Of a DNA stretch of 7,379 nucleotides, positions 6,316 to 7,379 are shown piece after piece. The stretch covers positions 1 to 7,379 of the forward strand of contig JAFUUN010000033.1 of NCBI GenBank assembly GCA_017477855.1, in the 5' to 3' direction. The position numbers and the translations under genes were made by a program. This DNA is from Rickettsiales bacterium (lineage in GTDB: Bacteria > Pseudomonadota > Alphaproteobacteria > Rickettsiales > Deianiraeaceae). Below the pieces are notes generated by a model. It was not told the DNA's origin. It did no database searches and worked only from the letters and a program-made list of their open reading frames with translations. Each line of letters starts with the position of its first letter. Position 1 is the first letter of the stretch.

Positions 6316-7379
6316 TTAATTGTCCGATAACCTTCTGCATACAACATTCGGCATTGCAGCAAGTTTCAAGTTTTCAATCAACATAGGACAAATGTGCGGA
6401 CAAAATGGTTCCAAAGCATCTACGACCTGAATAATCTTTGGTACAAAACTTGACAAAATTTCAAACGCACGCTGTTTGTCATTATCGGAACCTTTAACCA
6501 AAACCCATGGCTCCGCGCCATCAAACTCTTGATTTAGCTTTGTGGCTTCTGCAAAAATTTTCTGCAAGATACCAGTGAAGTCAATTTTGTCAATCTCGTC
6601 TTCAAGGTCCATTTTTTCAAACTGTTTGCTTATTTTCTCGCATTTATCTGCAAAATTCTTGACAAGCATACTACAAACACGCTGCACCAAGTTTCCAAGG
6701 TTGTTAACAAGATTTGCATTTACCATTTCAACCAAACGCACGCGTGAGTAATCCCCATCGCTGCCAAACGTGGTTGATGCAATCAAAAAGTATCTAAAAT
6801 AGTCAATTGCAACCTCTCGTGAGCCACACATGCCTTCCAGCCAAGCCACTTCATCGGCTGGCGCAACCACATTACCAATGGACTTTGACATCTTCTCACC
6901 GTCCTTCACCCACCAGCCATGCGCAAAAATCTGTTTGGGCGCAACCAGTTTGAGCTCCTCAATGTCAATCTCATCATCAACCGTGTGATAGAGCCCGTAA
7001 ATCAAACTCTCCCAATAAACCGCATGAAAACGCACAATCTCCTTTCCCATGATGTGAATGGTTTTGGCTTCATTCCAGTAGTTTTCAAACTCCTCCGTGC
7101 CGTCACCGCCGAGCGCCGAGAAGTAGTTAAACAGCGCATCAATCCAGACATACATTGTGTGGCTTGTGTCGGTCGGCACCTCAATTCCCCATGCAACACT
7201 CTTCTTTGGCCGCGAAACACATAAATCGTTTAGAGTATTTCCTTCCTTTGGCTCTAAAAATGAGAGCACTTCCTTGAAAGCACTTTTTGGCTGTAAGATG
7301 TCATTGTTTTTATACATCTCATACAGCGCGCGCTGAAACCGCGACAGCTTGAAAAAATAGCACTCTTCCGCCTGCCACT
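6316..7379 (-). CDS. metG: Methionyl-tRNA synthetase, C-terminal part (5' end outside window)
   Basis: MetRS charges initiator and elongator tRNA-Met. The frame is open to the right edge: 20 codons precede the internal ATG at 7317, starting WQAEECYFFKLSRFQ, which fits the usual MetRS region before the catalytic core continues. In the 353 visible residues (numbered from the edge) are VAWGIEVP (61-68), MYVWIDALFNY (75-85), GKEIVRFHAVYW (111-122), AHGWW and the adenylate loop KMSKS (162-166), followed by the helical anticodon-binding domain with VNNLGNL (224-230) and P290-W291, the pair equivalent to the CAU-reading Pro-Trp in E. coli. The HIGH motif and N-terminal Rossmann half are outside the window. 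An acidic insertion (about 131-147) precedes AHGWW. It ends RRLSDN without a tRNA-binding C-terminal extension. The TAA stop lies 3 bp from the cysS stop. Confidence 0.95.
   Translation of the reverse strand, partial: WQAEECYFFKLSRFQRALYEMYKNNDILQPKSAFKEVLSFLEPKEGNTLNDLCVSRPKKSVAWGIEVPTDTSHTMYVWIDALFNYFSALGGDGTEEFENYWNEAKTIHIMGKEIVRFHAVYWESLIYGLYHTVDDEIDIEELKLVAPKQIFAHGWWVKDGEKMSKSIGNVVAPADEVAWLEGMCGSREVAIDYFRYFLIASTTFGSDGDYSRVRLVEMVNANLVNNLGNLVQRVCSMLVKNFADKCEKISKQFEKMDLEDEIDKIDFTGILQKIFAEATKLNQEFDGAEPWVLVKGSDNDKQRAFEILSSFVPKIIQVVDALEPFCPHICPMLIENLKLAAMPNVVCRRLSDN

Noticed and set aside
6313..6390. Possible frameshifted continuation of cysS downstream of its stop
   Set aside because: The in-frame sequence after the TAG shows no resemblance to the CysRS C-terminal domain, soon hits a stop, and overlaps well-conserved metG coding sequence on the other strand.

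Overview
The window looks like a gene-dense stretch from a small, AT-rich bacterial genome using the standard bacterial code: TGA ends the PBP1A gene and all Trp codons read as TGG. The PBP1A and MetRS sequence styles (a Cys pair between the SxN and KTG motifs; AHGWW just before KMSKS) and the short FtsY suggest an alphaproteobacterium, possibly host-associated and Rickettsiales- or Holosporales-like. That placement is inference; no phylogeny was run.

Layout. On the + strand, 2-145 is the 3' end of a gene whose C-terminus resembles a SPOR (peptidoglycan-binding) domain. It overlaps an unrecognised 180-residue gene (132-674) that ends exactly where convergent dapA ends (675-1583, - strand). 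A divergent gap of about 50 bp separates dapA from a tight + strand run: ftsY (1637-2500), mrcA/PBP1A (2507-5167) and cysS (5170-6312). cysS then meets convergent metG (6316 to beyond the right edge, - strand) with 3 bp between stop codons. No RNA gene, insertion sequence, CRISPR array or intergenic gap over 60 bp was seen.

Together the genes cover cell-envelope growth (DapA makes the diaminopimelate/lysine precursor, PBP1A polymerises and crosslinks peptidoglycan, the SPOR-like protein probably binds septal peptidoglycan), membrane-protein targeting (FtsY) and tRNA charging (CysRS, MetRS). This is core housekeeping DNA. I see no defence, toxin or mobile system. The points worth checking are a CysRS that stops about 80 residues early and lacks the C-terminal anticodon-binding domain, an FtsY with an altered closing-loop signature, several PBP1A peculiarities, back-to-back convergent stops, and the unrecognised basic-tailed protein.
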